Numbered from the stretch's first letter, positions 45,291 through 54,888 are shown. The stretch: 64,000 nucleotides of DNA from Rhizobiaceae bacterium (GCA_016742175.1 JACVCH010000015.1:33536-97535); one strand, 5' to 3'. A program made the numbers and translations. The notes: a model not told the origin generated them from the letters alone.

Positions 45291-46345
45291 GCCTCGATCC
45301 TCCTGCGCGTTTCGGCATCGAAGAGATGGACGTCCTGCGGCGCGACGGTGATCGCGACCTGGTCGCCGTCGGCGAAGGGTCGCCCGTCGGAGATGCGCGC
45401 GCGGATCGGCGCGCCGTCAAGCTTCAGGTCGAGGATCGCGGTGTCGCCGAGATTTTCGACGAACTCGACCGTCGCCGCGCGCCCGGTTCCGTTGACCTGT
45501 ACGGCGCCGGGGCGCACGCCGACGATCACGTCACGCGAGGCAAGACCGGCGGGTGCGGTGCTGAGCGGCTTTCCCGCCACCACGACTTGGCCGCCTTCGA
45601 TGCGGCCGGGCAGGAGGTTCATCGGCGGGCTGCCGATGAAGCCGGCGACGTCAATGCTGTTCGGCCGGGCGAAGACGTCGGCGGGGCGGCCGATCTGCTG
45701 GATCTCGCCCTCCATGAACACCGCCATGCGGTCGGCGAGCGTCATCGCCTCCTCCTGGTCGTGCGTCACGTAGACGGCGGTGACGCCGAGGTCGCGCTGG
45801 AGGCGCTTCAGTTCGGCGCGCGTCTCCAGCCGCAGCTTGGCGTCGAGATTGGACAGCGGCTCGTCGAGCAGGAAGAGCTTGGCCCTCCGCACAATCGCGC
45901 GGGCGAGCGCGCAGCGCTGCTGCTGGCCGCCGGACAATTGTCCCGGCCGCCGGTCGAGCAGATGGTCGATGCGCACCTTGCGCGCCGCCTCGCGCACCAG
46001 CGGCTCGATCTCGGCCTTCGACTTCTTCTCCATCTCGAGCGGGAAGGCGATGTTCTGCGCCACCGTCATGTGCGGGTAGAGCGCGTAGGACTGGAACACC
46101 ATCGCCACGTCGCGTTCGCGCGCGTCCTGCGCGGTCACGTCCTGGTCGTCGAGGATCACCCGGCCGCGCGTCGGCATGTCGAGGCCGGCGAGGATGCGCA
46201 GCGTCGTGCTCTTGCCGGAGCCGGAGGGGCCGAGCAGCGCGAAGAACTCGCCCGGCTCGATCTCGAACTCGACGCCCTTCAGCGCGGCGAAATTGCCGTG
46301 CATCTTGACCACGTCCTCGAAGCGGACCTTTCCCGGACCGGTCAT
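45287..46345 (-). CDS. Sugar ABC transporter ATP-binding protein (MalK/UgpC-like)
   Basis: This 352-residue CUT1 ATPase has Walker A GPSGSGKST, signature LSGGQQQR, Walker B LFLLDEPLSNLD and a C-terminal TOBE/OB domain (about 235-350) with VGVRPGAVQVNGTG. It energises the two permeases encoded upstream. Starts and stops overlap by 4 bases on both sides, so the operon is tightly coupled. Confidence 0.91.
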   Translation of the reverse strand: MTGPGKVRFEDVVKMHGNFAALKGVEFEIEPGEFFALLGPSGSGKSTTLRILAGLDMPTRGRVILDDQDVTAQDARERDVAMVFQSYALYPHMTVAQNIAFPLEMEKKSKAEIEPLVREAARKVRIDHLLDRRPGQLSGGQQQRCALARAIVRRAKLFLLDEPLSNLDAKLRLETRAELKRLQRDLGVTAVYVTHDQEEAMTLADRMAVFMEGEIQQIGRPADVFARPNSIDVAGFIGSPPMNLLPGRIEGGQVVVAGKPLSTAPAGLASRDVIVGVRPGAVQVNGTGRAATVEFVENLGDTAILDLKLDGAPIRARISDGRPFADGDQVAITVAPQDVHLFDAETRRRIEA

Positions 46346-47181
46346 CGGCGACCCCCACCCTTGACTGCGCCTACGGTGAGGCCCTTGACGATATGCTTTT
46401 GCGCCAGAATGCCGAGAATGACGACCGGCAGCATGGCGATGACGGAGACCGCGGCAAGCTGCGTCCAGAGCGTCTGCTCGACGGAGACGAAATTGAACAT
46501 CGCGATCGTGACCGGCCGCACGGTATTGCCCGACAGCACGACCGCGAACAGGAACTCGTTCCAGGCATTGAGGAAGACGAAGACGATGGTCACGGCGATG
46601 CCGCCCTGCACCTGCGGCAGGATGATCCGGCGCAGCGTCGTCAACCGGCTCGCGCCATCGACCGCCGCGGCCTCCTCCATCTCGAAGGGAATGTCCTCGA
46701 AATAGGAGACCATCAGCCAGATCGCGAAGGGCAGCGAGAAGGACAGATAGATCAGGATGATGCCCTGATAGGTGTCCATCCAGCCGATGTTCCGCAGGAT
46801 CAGGAAGTAGGGGATGATGATGCCGACCGGCGGCAGCATCTGGGTCGCCAGCACGTAGAACCCCGCCCAGCGGCTGCCCGGCACGCGCAGCCGCGCCAGC
46901 GCATAGGCGGCGGGGATCGCGATGGCCATGGTCAGGATCGTGGTGCCGGCCGAGATGACGAAGCTGCTCCAGAGATTCGGCAGGATCGACTGCGGCCCGA
47001 AGAGCACGCTGCGATAGGCGGCAAGCGTCGGCTCGAAGAACAGCTTCGGCGGATAGGCGAGCACGTCCTGCTCGTTCTTGAGCGAGTTCAGCACCGACCA
47101 GAAGATCGGGAACACCCAGGCGAGGATGAAGATGCCGGTGACGATCAGAAGCCCGATGGCGCGCAGGTGCTTGGTCTTCAC
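46342..47181 (-). CDS. Sugar ABC transporter permease, second subunit (CUT1)
   Basis: This 279-residue permease starts at a GTG (VKTKHLRAIGLLIV) that overlaps the stop of the other permease gene (GTGA). Six membrane helices are expected. The ATPase-docking EAA loop is visible as EEAAAVDGASRLTTLRRIILPQV (about residue 190). The frame continues upstream within the first permease gene, but in the wrong frame for any protein, so the overlap start is preferred. Confidence 0.88.
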   Translation of the reverse strand: MKTKHLRAIGLLIVTGIFILAWVFPIFWSVLNSLKNEQDVLAYPPKLFFEPTLAAYRSVLFGPQSILPNLWSSFVISAGTTILTMAIAIPAAYALARLRVPGSRWAGFYVLATQMLPPVGIIIPYFLILRNIGWMDTYQGIILIYLSFSLPFAIWLMVSYFEDIPFEMEEAAAVDGASRLTTLRRIILPQVQGGIAVTIVFVFLNAWNEFLFAVVLSGNTVRPVTIAMFNFVSVEQTLWTQLAAVSVIAMLPVVILGILAQKHIVKGLTVGAVKGGGRR

Positions 47182-48119
47182 TTCGCCCTCCGGATCAGGA
47201 ACAGGACGGCGGAGATCAGGATCGTGACGACCAGAAGTGCGACGGCGAGCGCCGAGCCGTAGCCGATCGACAGTTCCGTGAAGGACTTGCGGTAGGCGTA
47301 GAGATTGAGGATCTCGGTCGCGGTGCCGGGGCCGCCGCCGGTGACGGTGAAGATCGCGGCGAAGGCCGTCAGCGCCACCATGGTGCGCATGATGACGACC
47401 ATGACGATGGCCGGGCGCAGCAGCGGAAGCGTGATGCGCCAGAAGCGCTGCCACGGGCCGGCGCGGTCGATCTTTGCTGCCTCGTAGATGTCGTCGGGCA
47501 GCGAGGCGAGGCTTGCCAGCAGCACCATGAAGGCGAAGGGCGTCCACTGCCAGGTGTGGATGACGATGACGGAGACCAGCGCCATGAACGGATCGCCGAG
47601 CCAGTTCTGGCTGCCGAGGCCGGCCGAGATGGAGAGGTAGTCGATCACGCCGAATTCGGGCGTCAGCATGAAGCTGCGCCACACCATGCCGACCACGGCC
47701 GGCGAGAGGACGACGGGGAGGATGGCGATGAAGCGGAACAGGCCCTGGCCGCGCTTCATGTTCATGACGAGGAGCGCCAGCGCGAGCCCGAGGATCACCT
47801 GCGCGATGACCGTCGTCACCGTATAGATCATGCTGACCGACAGCGACTGCCAGAAGCGCGGATCGGCGAAAAGCTGGCGGTAGTTCTCGATGCCGACAAA
47901 CCCGTCCATGAACGGCATGGCGAGGTCCATCCGGAACGTGCTCGTCCAGATCAGATAGAGAAGCGGGAACGTCGTGGTCGCGCCGAGCGCGATGAAGGCC
48001 GGCGCGAGAAGCGCGGCGGCAAAGCGCCGCTCGCGCCGCGCCATGACGTCCAGATGGCCGGAAGCGGCCGGGGAAAGCGCCGCCCCGGATGGGGCGGCGA
48101 CGGGTTCGGCAAGCGACAT
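47178..48119 (-). CDS. Sugar ABC transporter permease, first subunit (CUT1)
   Basis: This 313-residue permease (MalF/UgpA-like) has six helices after a hydrophilic N-terminus of ~35 residues. The EAA loop is EAAKIDRAGPWQRFWRITLPLL (about residue 225). It forms the inner-membrane channel with the downstream permease. It lies 4 bases after the binding-protein gene. Confidence 0.9.
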   Translation of the reverse strand: MSLAEPVAAPSGAALSPAASGHLDVMARRERRFAAALLAPAFIALGATTTFPLLYLIWTSTFRMDLAMPFMDGFVGIENYRQLFADPRFWQSLSVSMIYTVTTVIAQVILGLALALLVMNMKRGQGLFRFIAILPVVLSPAVVGMVWRSFMLTPEFGVIDYLSISAGLGSQNWLGDPFMALVSVIVIHTWQWTPFAFMVLLASLASLPDDIYEAAKIDRAGPWQRFWRITLPLLRPAIVMVVIMRTMVALTAFAAIFTVTGGGPGTATEILNLYAYRKSFTELSIGYGSALAVALLVVTILISAVLFLIRRAK

Positions 48120-48123
48120 CGAT

Positions 48124-49509
48124 CTATCGCATCATCGGCGCGATGCGCGTCTGCGCGTTGTCGAGCGCGTCCTTGACGGTCGCTTGGCCGGCAAGCGCCG
48201 ACTGGATGGCGGTGGCGAGCGTGTCGCCGATCGCCGGCCATTGCGGCGCGCGCGGACGCCAGTCGACATCGGTGTCGTTTTCGAGCGAGGCGAGCGTCGC
48301 CTCGACGAAATTGTCGCCGAAGGCGCTGACGGTCTTCACATATTCCGGGTCGCGCCAGAGCGAGAGCCGGTTGACGCCCGAGCGCTTGGCCGGGCCGTCG
48401 AAGCGGTACGACGTGCGCGCCTGCGTCTCGGCCGAGGCCGCCCACTGGATGAACAGCCAGGTCGCGGTCTTCGCCTCGTCGCTCAGCGCCGCGTTGATCG
48501 GCATGCCCCAGTTCCAGATCGACGAGACGCGCTTGCCCGACGGGCCTTCCGGCCAGCGCTCATAGGCGATCTTGCCGACGACGGTCGACTTTTCGGGGTT
48601 GTTGATGACCGAGGCCGAGGAATGCGCGTCGACATAGGTCGCGATCGTGCCCTGCGAGAAGGCGTCGGCGATGTCGGGCCAGTTCCAGTTCTGGGCCGCG
48701 GCCGGCGCGTAGGCCTTCATCGTGTCGACATACCAGGTCAGTGCGGCTTCCGCCTCGGGTCCGTTGACGACGAGTTCGCCATTGTCGAACCATTCGCCGC
48801 CGAAGGCGCGGAAGAGCGAGGAGTAGATGTAGACGTTCTGGCCAGCGCCGGCGACGCCGCGCAGTGCAGCGCCCCAGACGCGGTTGTCCGGATCGTGCAG
48901 CGCGGCCGCGTTGGAGACGAACTCGTCCAGCGTCGCCGCCGGCTTCAGGCCCTTGGCCTCATAGAGGTCCTTGCGCATGACCTGCAACGTGACCTCGCCG
49001 TCATAGGGCAGGCCGAGGAGCGCGCCGTCGACCGAATTGGCCTCGCGCCAGGCGGGAACGATATCGTCCAGCGCCAGCCATTCGACGTCCGTCTTCGCCG
49101 TATCCTCGATAAAGGGATCGAGCGCCTCCACCCAGCCATTCGAATGATACAAATTGTAATACATGGGGTCGGCGGCATGCGTCGCATAGGTGCCGGTGCC
49201 GGAGGTGAAGTCGAGCACGCATTTCTGGCGGATCTGCGCCGGCGGAATCTTCTCGTAGCGCACTGTGATGCCCGTCAGCGCCTCGAATTGCGGGGTGATG
49301 GCCGCGAGATTGTCGAAATAGGCGGCCGGGATGACGGCGACCGTTATTTCCTGGCCCGTCGCCTGCTTCCAGTCGATGTTTGCGGCTTCGTAGGGCGAAA
49401 GGTCAGCGTCCTGTGCGCTGGCGCGGCGGACGTATGCGGGCAGGGCGAGCGCGCCCACGCCTGCGGCGGCGCCGGCGAGAAACCGCCGACGGTCAGTGAT
49501 GAACTTCAT
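48124..49509 (-). CDS. ABC transporter extracellular solute-binding protein (family 1), Tat-exported
   Basis: This 461-residue protein starts with a twin-arginine signal (DRRRFLAGAAAGVGALALPA). It is a family 1 sugar-binding fold: ITPQFEALTGITVRYEKIP near the N-terminus and AFSQGTIATYVDAHSSASVI later. It gives the importer its specificity. It is the first gene of the seven-gene unit ending with FGE, so uptake, regulation and desulfation share one transcript. A GGAGG-type ribosome site precedes the start. Confidence 0.9.
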   Translation of the reverse strand: MKFITDRRRFLAGAAAGVGALALPAYVRRASAQDADLSPYEAANIDWKQATGQEITVAVIPAAYFDNLAAITPQFEALTGITVRYEKIPPAQIRQKCVLDFTSGTGTYATHAADPMYYNLYHSNGWVEALDPFIEDTAKTDVEWLALDDIVPAWREANSVDGALLGLPYDGEVTLQVMRKDLYEAKGLKPAATLDEFVSNAAALHDPDNRVWGAALRGVAGAGQNVYIYSSLFRAFGGEWFDNGELVVNGPEAEAALTWYVDTMKAYAPAAAQNWNWPDIADAFSQGTIATYVDAHSSASVINNPEKSTVVGKIAYERWPEGPSGKRVSSIWNWGMPINAALSDEAKTATWLFIQWAASAETQARTSYRFDGPAKRSGVNRLSLWRDPEYVKTVSAFGDNFVEATLASLENDTDVDWRPRAPQWPAIGDTLATAIQSALAGQATVKDALDNAQTRIAPMMR

Positions 49510-49566
49510 GATTTCCTCCCGAGCGCAGCCTCCCGCTGCTTGCCCATCGGTAAATCAAATGTAGTA

Positions 49567-49581
49567 ACAAGTCAATGTTGT
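49567..49581. promoter_or_regulatory. Possible GntR operator upstream of the sulfate-ester operon
   Basis: ACAA (49567-49570) and TTGT (49578-49581) form an inverted repeat around GTCAATG in an AT-rich patch about 60 bases before the solute-binding gene. HutC-type regulators bind short symmetric sites of this kind. The evidence is only symmetry and position. Confidence 0.3.
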
Positions 49582-49600
49582 CTTATCTTTGCCCCGACGG

Positions 49601-50728
49601 CTAGCGCTCCCGCTGGACGACGAACGCATTGTTCCGGCGCATCGAGGGGTGCGCCCGGTCATACGGGAGCGGGTAGAAGGCCTGGACGCCGAGCGCTTCG
49701 GCCGCATGCCAGGGCCAGCGCGGATTGTAGAGCATCGCCCGGCCGAGCGCCACGAGGTCCGCCTTGCCGTCCGCCAGCACGCTTTCGGCCTCTTGCGCCT
49801 GCGTGATCAGGCCGACGGCCATGGTCGCGATCCCGGCCTCGCGCCGGATCGTCTCGGCGAAGCCCGCCTGGTAGAGCGGGCCGACCGGGATCTGCTGCTC
49901 CGGCGCGACCCCGCCCGTCGATGCGCAGATATAGTCGCAGCCGAGCGCCTTCAGTTCACGCGCGAAGGCGACGGTGTCCTCGGGCGTCCAGCCGCCGTCG
50001 ATCCAGTCGGTCGCGGACACCCGCACGCCGATCGGCTTTTCGGCCGGAAACGCCGCGCGGATCGCGCGAAACACGTCGAGGCCGAAGCGCATCCGGTTCT
50101 CGAGCGAACCGCCATAGTCGTCGGTCCGCTGGTTCAGGATCGGGGTCAGGAAGGCGTGGATGAGATAGCCATGGGCGGCGTGAAGCTCGATCAGGTCGAA
50201 GCCGGCCTCGTGCGAACGGCGCGCGGCGTCGGCGAACTGGCCGACGACCTCGTCCATCGTCTCGCGGCTGATCTGCGTCGGCGTCTTGCGGCCGGGATAG
50301 GCGAGGGGGGAGGGGTTGAAGATCTCCCAGCCGCCATCTTCGTCGCCGAGCGACTTCTGGCCGAACCAGGACTGCGAGACCGAGCCCTTGCGCCCCGAAT
50401 GGCCGAGCTGGATGCCCATCTTCGTGCGCCCGTGGGTGCGCGCGAAATCGATGATGCGGCGGTAGCCGGCGACGTGATCGTCGGACCAGATGCCAAGGCA
50501 GCCCGGGCTGATGCGCCCGCGCGGATCGACGGCCGCGGCTTCCGTGATCAGGAGCCCCGCACCCGAAACCGCAAGCTGGCCGAGATGGGCGAGATGCCAG
50601 TCATTGGCAAAGCCGTCCTCGGCCGAATGCTGGCCCATCGGCGAGACGACGATGCGATTGTCGAGCCGCAGGCCGCGCAAATCGTACGGCGTAAAGAGGA
50701 TCGGCGCGCCGGCCGCGGTCGCGTCCAT
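49601..50728 (-). CDS. NADH:flavin oxidoreductase, old yellow enzyme family (YqjM-like)
   Basis: This 375-residue FMN barrel enzyme has VVSPMGQHSAEDG, GIQLGHSGRKGS (FMN-contact Gln and His), HAAHGYLIHAFLTPILNQRTDDYGG and the phosphate-binding VGLITQAQEAESVL ... LVALGRAML. OYE proteins reduce activated C=C bonds with NAD(P)H. It lies 5 bases after a PEP-mutase/isocitrate-lyase family gene, so the two are one unit, probably for breakdown of an unsaturated acid. Confidence 0.9.
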   Translation of the reverse strand: MDATAAGAPILFTPYDLRGLRLDNRIVVSPMGQHSAEDGFANDWHLAHLGQLAVSGAGLLITEAAAVDPRGRISPGCLGIWSDDHVAGYRRIIDFARTHGRTKMGIQLGHSGRKGSVSQSWFGQKSLGDEDGGWEIFNPSPLAYPGRKTPTQISRETMDEVVGQFADAARRSHEAGFDLIELHAAHGYLIHAFLTPILNQRTDDYGGSLENRMRFGLDVFRAIRAAFPAEKPIGVRVSATDWIDGGWTPEDTVAFARELKALGCDYICASTGGVAPEQQIPVGPLYQAGFAETIRREAGIATMAVGLITQAQEAESVLADGKADLVALGRAMLYNPRWPWHAAEALGVQAFYPLPYDRAHPSMRRNNAFVVQRER

Positions 50729-50733
50729 GCGCG

Positions 50734-51615
50734 TCAGGACGCGCCGTCGGCGACCGCGTAGCGGCCTTCCATGCGCTTGAATTCGGCCATGCCGACCAGG
50801 CGCTGGCGTTCGGCGAAGGGCGCGACAAGGCCGTCGCCCTCCGTCAGGACGCCCTTGTCGCGCAGATGGGTCAGGGCGTTGCGCATGCCCATGATCGCGC
50901 CCTGGAGCGAAGCGTTGGCGTAAAGCACCATGCCGACGCCGAGCTCGCGGAAATCGGACAGGCCGACGCTCGGCGTGTGGCCGCCGATGACCATGTTGAC
51001 GAGCTGCGGCACGGACAGGGATTCGATCACCTTGCGGATGTCGGAAATCTGGCGCGGGGCTTCGACGAAGGTGATGTCGGCGCCGGCGTCGATGAAGGAT
51101 TGCGCGCGGGCGATCGCCTCGTCGAGCCCGTGCGTCGCATAGGCGTCGGTGCGCGCAATGACGAGGAAGTCGGGCGAGCGGCGCGCCTCGACGGCCGCGC
51201 GCACCTTCTCGGCCATCTCGGCCGCCGGTATCACGCCCTTGCCGTCGAAATGCCCGCAGCGCTTCGGAAAGACCTGGTCTTCGAGCTGGATCGCATTGGC
51301 GCCGGCGCGTTCGAAGCTGCGGACCGTGTGCCAGACATTGATCGCGTTGCCGAAGCCGGTGTCGCCGTCGACGATCAGCGGCAGTTCGGTGATGTTGCGC
51401 ACCACGCCGATCGTGTCCGCCATCTGCGTCGGGCTGATGAGGCCGACATCGGGCAGGCCCAGATATGCGTTCGTGACACCCGCACCGGTGATGTAGAGCG
51501 CCTCGTAGCCGACATCCTCGGCCACGCGCGCGGCCAGCGCGTTCATCACGCCGGGAACCAGCAGCGCGCGGCGCTGCCCGATCATTTCCCGCAACCGTCC
51601 ACCTGCCGTTTCCAT
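50734..51615 (-). CDS. Isocitrate lyase/PEP mutase family C-C lyase
   Basis: This 293-residue protein has the family sites LIVDGDTGFGN (metal Asp) and QLEDQVFPKRCGHFDGK, where KRCGH matches the catalytic KKCGH loop of lyases. It is therefore more likely a lyase (methylisocitrate, dimethylmalate or oxaloacetate type) than a phosphonate mutase. The start at 51615 (METAGGRLREMIGQRR) fits the family. It opens a two-gene unit with the OYE gene and is divergent from a TRAP transporter. Confidence 0.85.
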   Translation of the reverse strand: METAGGRLREMIGQRRALLVPGVMNALAARVAEDVGYEALYITGAGVTNAYLGLPDVGLISPTQMADTIGVVRNITELPLIVDGDTGFGNAINVWHTVRSFERAGANAIQLEDQVFPKRCGHFDGKGVIPAAEMAEKVRAAVEARRSPDFLVIARTDAYATHGLDEAIARAQSFIDAGADITFVEAPRQISDIRKVIESLSVPQLVNMVIGGHTPSVGLSDFRELGVGMVLYANASLQGAIMGMRNALTHLRDKGVLTEGDGLVAPFAERQRLVGMAEFKRMEGRYAVADGAS

Positions 51616-51954
51616 GAAATCCCGACCTTCCTGTTGCGCATTTCGCCTGAACAATAGGTATGTGCCAACAATACGTCAACTGTTGACAGTTGCCAGTGCA
51701 CATGCGCAGATGTCGGATCGGTGGTGCCGCGCTCTTTGCCGCGGCCGGAAGGTTAGGGTCTGTTCTTGCAAACCAGATACGCCACGCAACGGATTGCCGG
51801 AGGCCGCGCCGCCTCCCGGTCGCGTTGCGTCGCCGACCCGGACCTCGACTGCGCCGACACCGATCCGCACGCATTCGCCAGGCACGCCGGGGTGGGGAAC
51901 CTCCGGCAGCGCGGAGCTTCGAGAGCCGACAATCAAAACAAGAGAGGATGGAAC
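51616..51954. other. Divergent promoter region between lyase and TRAP transporter genes
   Basis: These 339 bases hold the palindrome described next and no convincing gene. The left 100 bases are AT-richer and should hold the promoter of the lyase gene. An AGAGAGGA ribosome site lies before dctP. Confidence 0.6.
51675..51689. promoter_or_regulatory. Palindromic operator candidate shared with the cupin promoter
   Basis: GTCAACTGTTGAC (51675-51687) is a perfect 13-bp palindrome, 60 bases before the lyase gene. The 12-mer AACTGTTGACAG (51678-51689) recurs, inverted, at 56200-56211 upstream of the cupin/MBL unit. The form is like FadR-type GntR sites. No such regulator gene is next to either copy. 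Confidence 0.6.
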
Positions 51955-52947
51955 ATGAGGACCTTCTACACGACCGTCGCGGCCGGCCTTGCCGCCACGT
52001 TCATCACGTCCGGGGCCTACGCCCAGGAATTCCAGTGGAACCTCGCCAACGCCTATCCGGCGAGCGAATTCCAGAGCGAGGCGATGCAGATGTTCGCCGA
52101 CAAGATGCGTGAGGTCACCGACGGCCGCCTCGACATCACCACGCATCACGGCGGCTCGCTCTTCGCCAATCCGGTGGTGCTGGAATCGACCCGCAACGGG
52201 CTCGTCGAGATGGGCTCCGAGCTGATGACCAATCTGGGCCGCGAGAACCCTTTGTGGGAACTCGACGGCATCCCGTTCTTCGTCACCTCCTATGCCGATG
52301 CGAAGGTGCTGTGGGACGTCACCCGCGAGCCCTTGACCGAGGAACTCGCCAAGAGCGGCGTTCGCCTGCTCTACGCCGTGCCGTGGCCGTCGCAGGGCTT
52401 CTTCTTCGACCGTGAGATCAATTCCCTCGCCGATGTCGAGGGCCTGTCCATGCGCGCCTACAACCCGTCGACCACGCGGCTCACTGAGCTGATGGGCGCC
52501 GAGCCGACGACGGTGCAGATCACCGAAATGCAGCAGGCCTTCGCGACCGGGCTGATCTCGTCCTTCAACACCGCCCCCACTTCGGGCGTCGTCTACAAGG
52601 CGTGGGAATACACGGACTTCTACTACAAGACCGACGCCTGGCTGCCCAAGCTCATGGTCTTCGTGCGCGAGGACGTTTACCAGACGCTTCCCGACGACAT
52701 CAAGGCGCAGGTCGCCGAGGTCGCGATGGAAGTCGAGGCCTGGGGCTGGGAGCAGAGCGAGGCCAAGGTCACGGAAGCTGAGAAGACGCTCGCCGACAAC
52801 GGCATGACCGTCGCCCCGCCCAGCGAGGAACTCGCCGCCGAACTCGCCCAGGTGGGCGAGACGATGGTCCAGGACTGGCTCGCCAATGCCGGCGAGGACG
52901 GCAAGGCGGTCGTCGACGAGTTCCGCGAAAAGGCTGCGGCCGAGTAG
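51955..52947 (+). CDS. dctP: TRAP transporter solute-binding protein DctP
   Basis: This 330-residue periplasmic protein has a signal peptide (cleavage after AYA, residue 23). It has the DctP fold with WNLANAYPASEFQSEAMQMFADKM, an arginine-containing binding region (GLSMRAYNPSTTRLTELMGA) and ITEMQQAFATGLISSFNTAP. The conserved Arg binds carboxylates, so the ligand is probably an organic acid. It heads a dctP-dctQ-dctM unit. Confidence 0.92.
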   Translation: MRTFYTTVAAGLAATFITSGAYAQEFQWNLANAYPASEFQSEAMQMFADKMREVTDGRLDITTHHGGSLFANPVVLESTRNGLVEMGSELMTNLGRENPLWELDGIPFFVTSYADAKVLWDVTREPLTEELAKSGVRLLYAVPWPSQGFFFDREINSLADVEGLSMRAYNPSTTRLTELMGAEPTTVQITEMQQAFATGLISSFNTAPTSGVVYKAWEYTDFYYKTDAWLPKLMVFVREDVYQTLPDDIKAQVAEVAMEVEAWGWEQSEAKVTEAEKTLADNGMTVAPPSEELAAELAQVGETMVQDWLANAGEDGKAVVDEFREKAAAE

Positions 52948-53021
52948 CCGGTCGTCTTGAGCCATGCCTGCGGGGACCCGGCCCCGCGGGCGCTTCTCGA
53001 ACAGTGGTGGAGCCTTAAGCG

Positions 53022-53567
53022 ATGGCCGCGCAAATCTCTTCGTCCCCGCCGCTGGTGAGCAGGCTGCTCGGGCTGGTTGCGGGCGTCTCGCTCGTCCTGG
53101 CCTGCCTGTCGCTCGCCGCGCTCGTCATCCTGTTCGTCGGCGTCATCGTGCTGCGGCTCTTCGGCACGTCGATCCCGTCGGCCGACGACGTCGCCGGCAT
53201 CCTGCTCGGTGGCACGTTCGCGCTCGGCTTCGCCGCCGCCGTTCCCGGCGACCAGCACATCTCGGTCGACTTCTTCATCGACAAGATGGGCGGCCGCGGC
53301 TCCGCCTTCATGCGCGCCTTCGGCTATGTCGTGATGATCGCCATCGTCGGCTACCTGACCTTCGGCTTCTTCCACATGTGGTATGCGGCCTACCTGTCGG
53401 GGATCAAGATGCTCGGCACGCTGCCGATCCCGCGCGCGCTTCCCATGGGCGTCGTGCTGGCCGGGCTTGTCCTGCTCGAGACCGCGCTCGTGCTACGCTT
53501 CATCGAGCGCGCGCTCGGCATCGGCTTCGGCGCCCAGCCGGAAGACATCATGAAGGGGGCGCACTGA
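53022..53567 (+). CDS. dctQ: TRAP transporter small permease DctQ
   Basis: This 181-residue protein has four membrane helices and the DctQ signature around ADDVAGILLGGTFALGFAAAV and DFFIDKMGGRG. It pairs with the large permease. The large-permease gene begins 1 base after its stop. Confidence 0.9.
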   Translation: MAAQISSSPPLVSRLLGLVAGVSLVLACLSLAALVILFVGVIVLRLFGTSIPSADDVAGILLGGTFALGFAAAVPGDQHISVDFFIDKMGGRGSAFMRAFGYVVMIAIVGYLTFGFFHMWYAAYLSGIKMLGTLPIPRALPMGVVLAGLVLLETALVLRFIERALGIGFGAQPEDIMKGAH

Positions 53568-53568
53568 C

Positions 53569-54858
53569 ATGGATCGCGATTTCATCGCCATCGGCTTCGT
53601 CGTCTGCCTGCTGCTCTTTCTGCTCCTCGGCGTTCCGATCGCGGCGACGATCCTGGTGCTGACCACGGTCGGCATCCTGCTCGTCGCCAATGTCGATCCC
53701 GCGGTCGCCATGTCGACCGCCTTCTTCGGCCAGATGACGAATTGGGGACTGACGGCGCTGCCGCTCTTCGTGCTGATGGGCGAGCTTCTGTCGCGCTCCG
53801 GCATCGCGCGCAAGCTCTTCGACGCCTTCGCGGTTCTGGTCGGGCGGATGCCCGGCGGGCTGATCCAGGTCAACATCTTCGCCAGTTCGCTGTTCGCGGC
53901 GCTGTGCGGTTCCTCGACGGCGACGGTCGCGACCATCGGCCAGTTGAGCCTGCCGCAGCTTCGCGCGCGCCAGTATCCCGAAGGCCTCGTGCTCGGCTCG
54001 ATCGCCGGCGCGGGCACGCTCGGCATCCTGATCCCGCCCTCGGTGGCGCTGATCCTCTACGGTTTCGCCTTCAACGTCTCGATCGGCGATCTCTTCCTCG
54101 CCGGCATCCTGCCGGGGCTGATGATCGCCGGCATCTTCTGCATCTACGTCGCGATCCGCCACCGCACCGGCGGGCAGGGGTCGGACATGGTCGTGCCGGC
54201 CGGCGCAAGCCGCCTTCGCGCGGTTCTCTCGCTGCTGCCGCTGGTCGGGCTGATCGGCATCGTGTTCGGCGCGATCTATCGCGGTTTCGCAACGCCCACG
54301 GAAGCCGCCGTCATCGGCGTCGTCGGCGCCATGGTCCTCGCCCTCGTCGACCGCCAGCTCAATCTGCGCGTCATCGTCGACGCGCTCAAGGCGACCGTCC
54401 TCTTCTGCGCCACGATCGGCCTCATCCTCGGCGCCTCGGCCGCGCTTCAGGTCGCGATGGCCTATACCGGCATTCCGCGCACCATCGTCACCTGGATCGA
54501 GGGCGTCAATCTCGGCTATTACGGCCTGCTCGTCGTGATCGCGGCGATCCTCATCGTGCTCGGCTGCTTCATGGACGGGCTGTCGATGATCGTCCTCACC
54601 GGCTCGATCCTGCTGCCGATCGCCCAAAGCGCAGGCATCGACCTGCTCTGGTTCGGCGTCTTCATCGTGATCCTGGTCGAGATCGGGCTGATCACGCCGC
54701 CGATCGGCTTCAACCTTTTCGTGCTGCAGCGCATATCGGGCTGGCAGCTTCCGCAACTGGCCGCAGCCGCGTTCCCGTTCCTGCTGCTGATGCTGCTGTC
54801 GATCGTGATCCTGACGATCTTCCCGTCGATCGTGACCCTGCTGCCGAGCCTGCTTTAG
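53569..54858 (+). CDS. dctM: TRAP transporter large permease DctM
   Basis: This 429-residue protein has about twelve membrane helices and DctM hallmarks: LFVLMGELLSRSGIARKLFD, CGSSTATVATIGQLSLP, GTLGILIPPSVALILYGF and LITPPIGFNLFVLQRI. It is the Na+-driven channel of the importer. With the divergent lyase and OYE genes and the MBL/cupin pair downstream, it probably imports the acid those enzymes process. Confidence 0.92.
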   Translation: MDRDFIAIGFVVCLLLFLLLGVPIAATILVLTTVGILLVANVDPAVAMSTAFFGQMTNWGLTALPLFVLMGELLSRSGIARKLFDAFAVLVGRMPGGLIQVNIFASSLFAALCGSSTATVATIGQLSLPQLRARQYPEGLVLGSIAGAGTLGILIPPSVALILYGFAFNVSIGDLFLAGILPGLMIAGIFCIYVAIRHRTGGQGSDMVVPAGASRLRAVLSLLPLVGLIGIVFGAIYRGFATPTEAAVIGVVGAMVLALVDRQLNLRVIVDALKATVLFCATIGLILGASAALQVAMAYTGIPRTIVTWIEGVNLGYYGLLVVIAAILIVLGCFMDGLSMIVLTGSILLPIAQSAGIDLLWFGVFIVILVEIGLITPPIGFNLFVLQRISGWQLPQLAAAAFPFLLLMLLSIVILTIFPSIVTLLPSLL

Positions 54859-54870
54859 AGCATTCTGCAG

Positions 54871-54888
54871 CCAGACGGGATCGTCTGG
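54871..54888. terminator. Hairpin between dctM and the convergent MBL gene
   Basis: CCAGACG (54871-54877), loop GGAT, then CGTCTGG (54882-54888) form a 7-bp stem 12 bases after the dctM stop. No T run follows, so it is probably a weak terminator. Confidence 0.5.
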
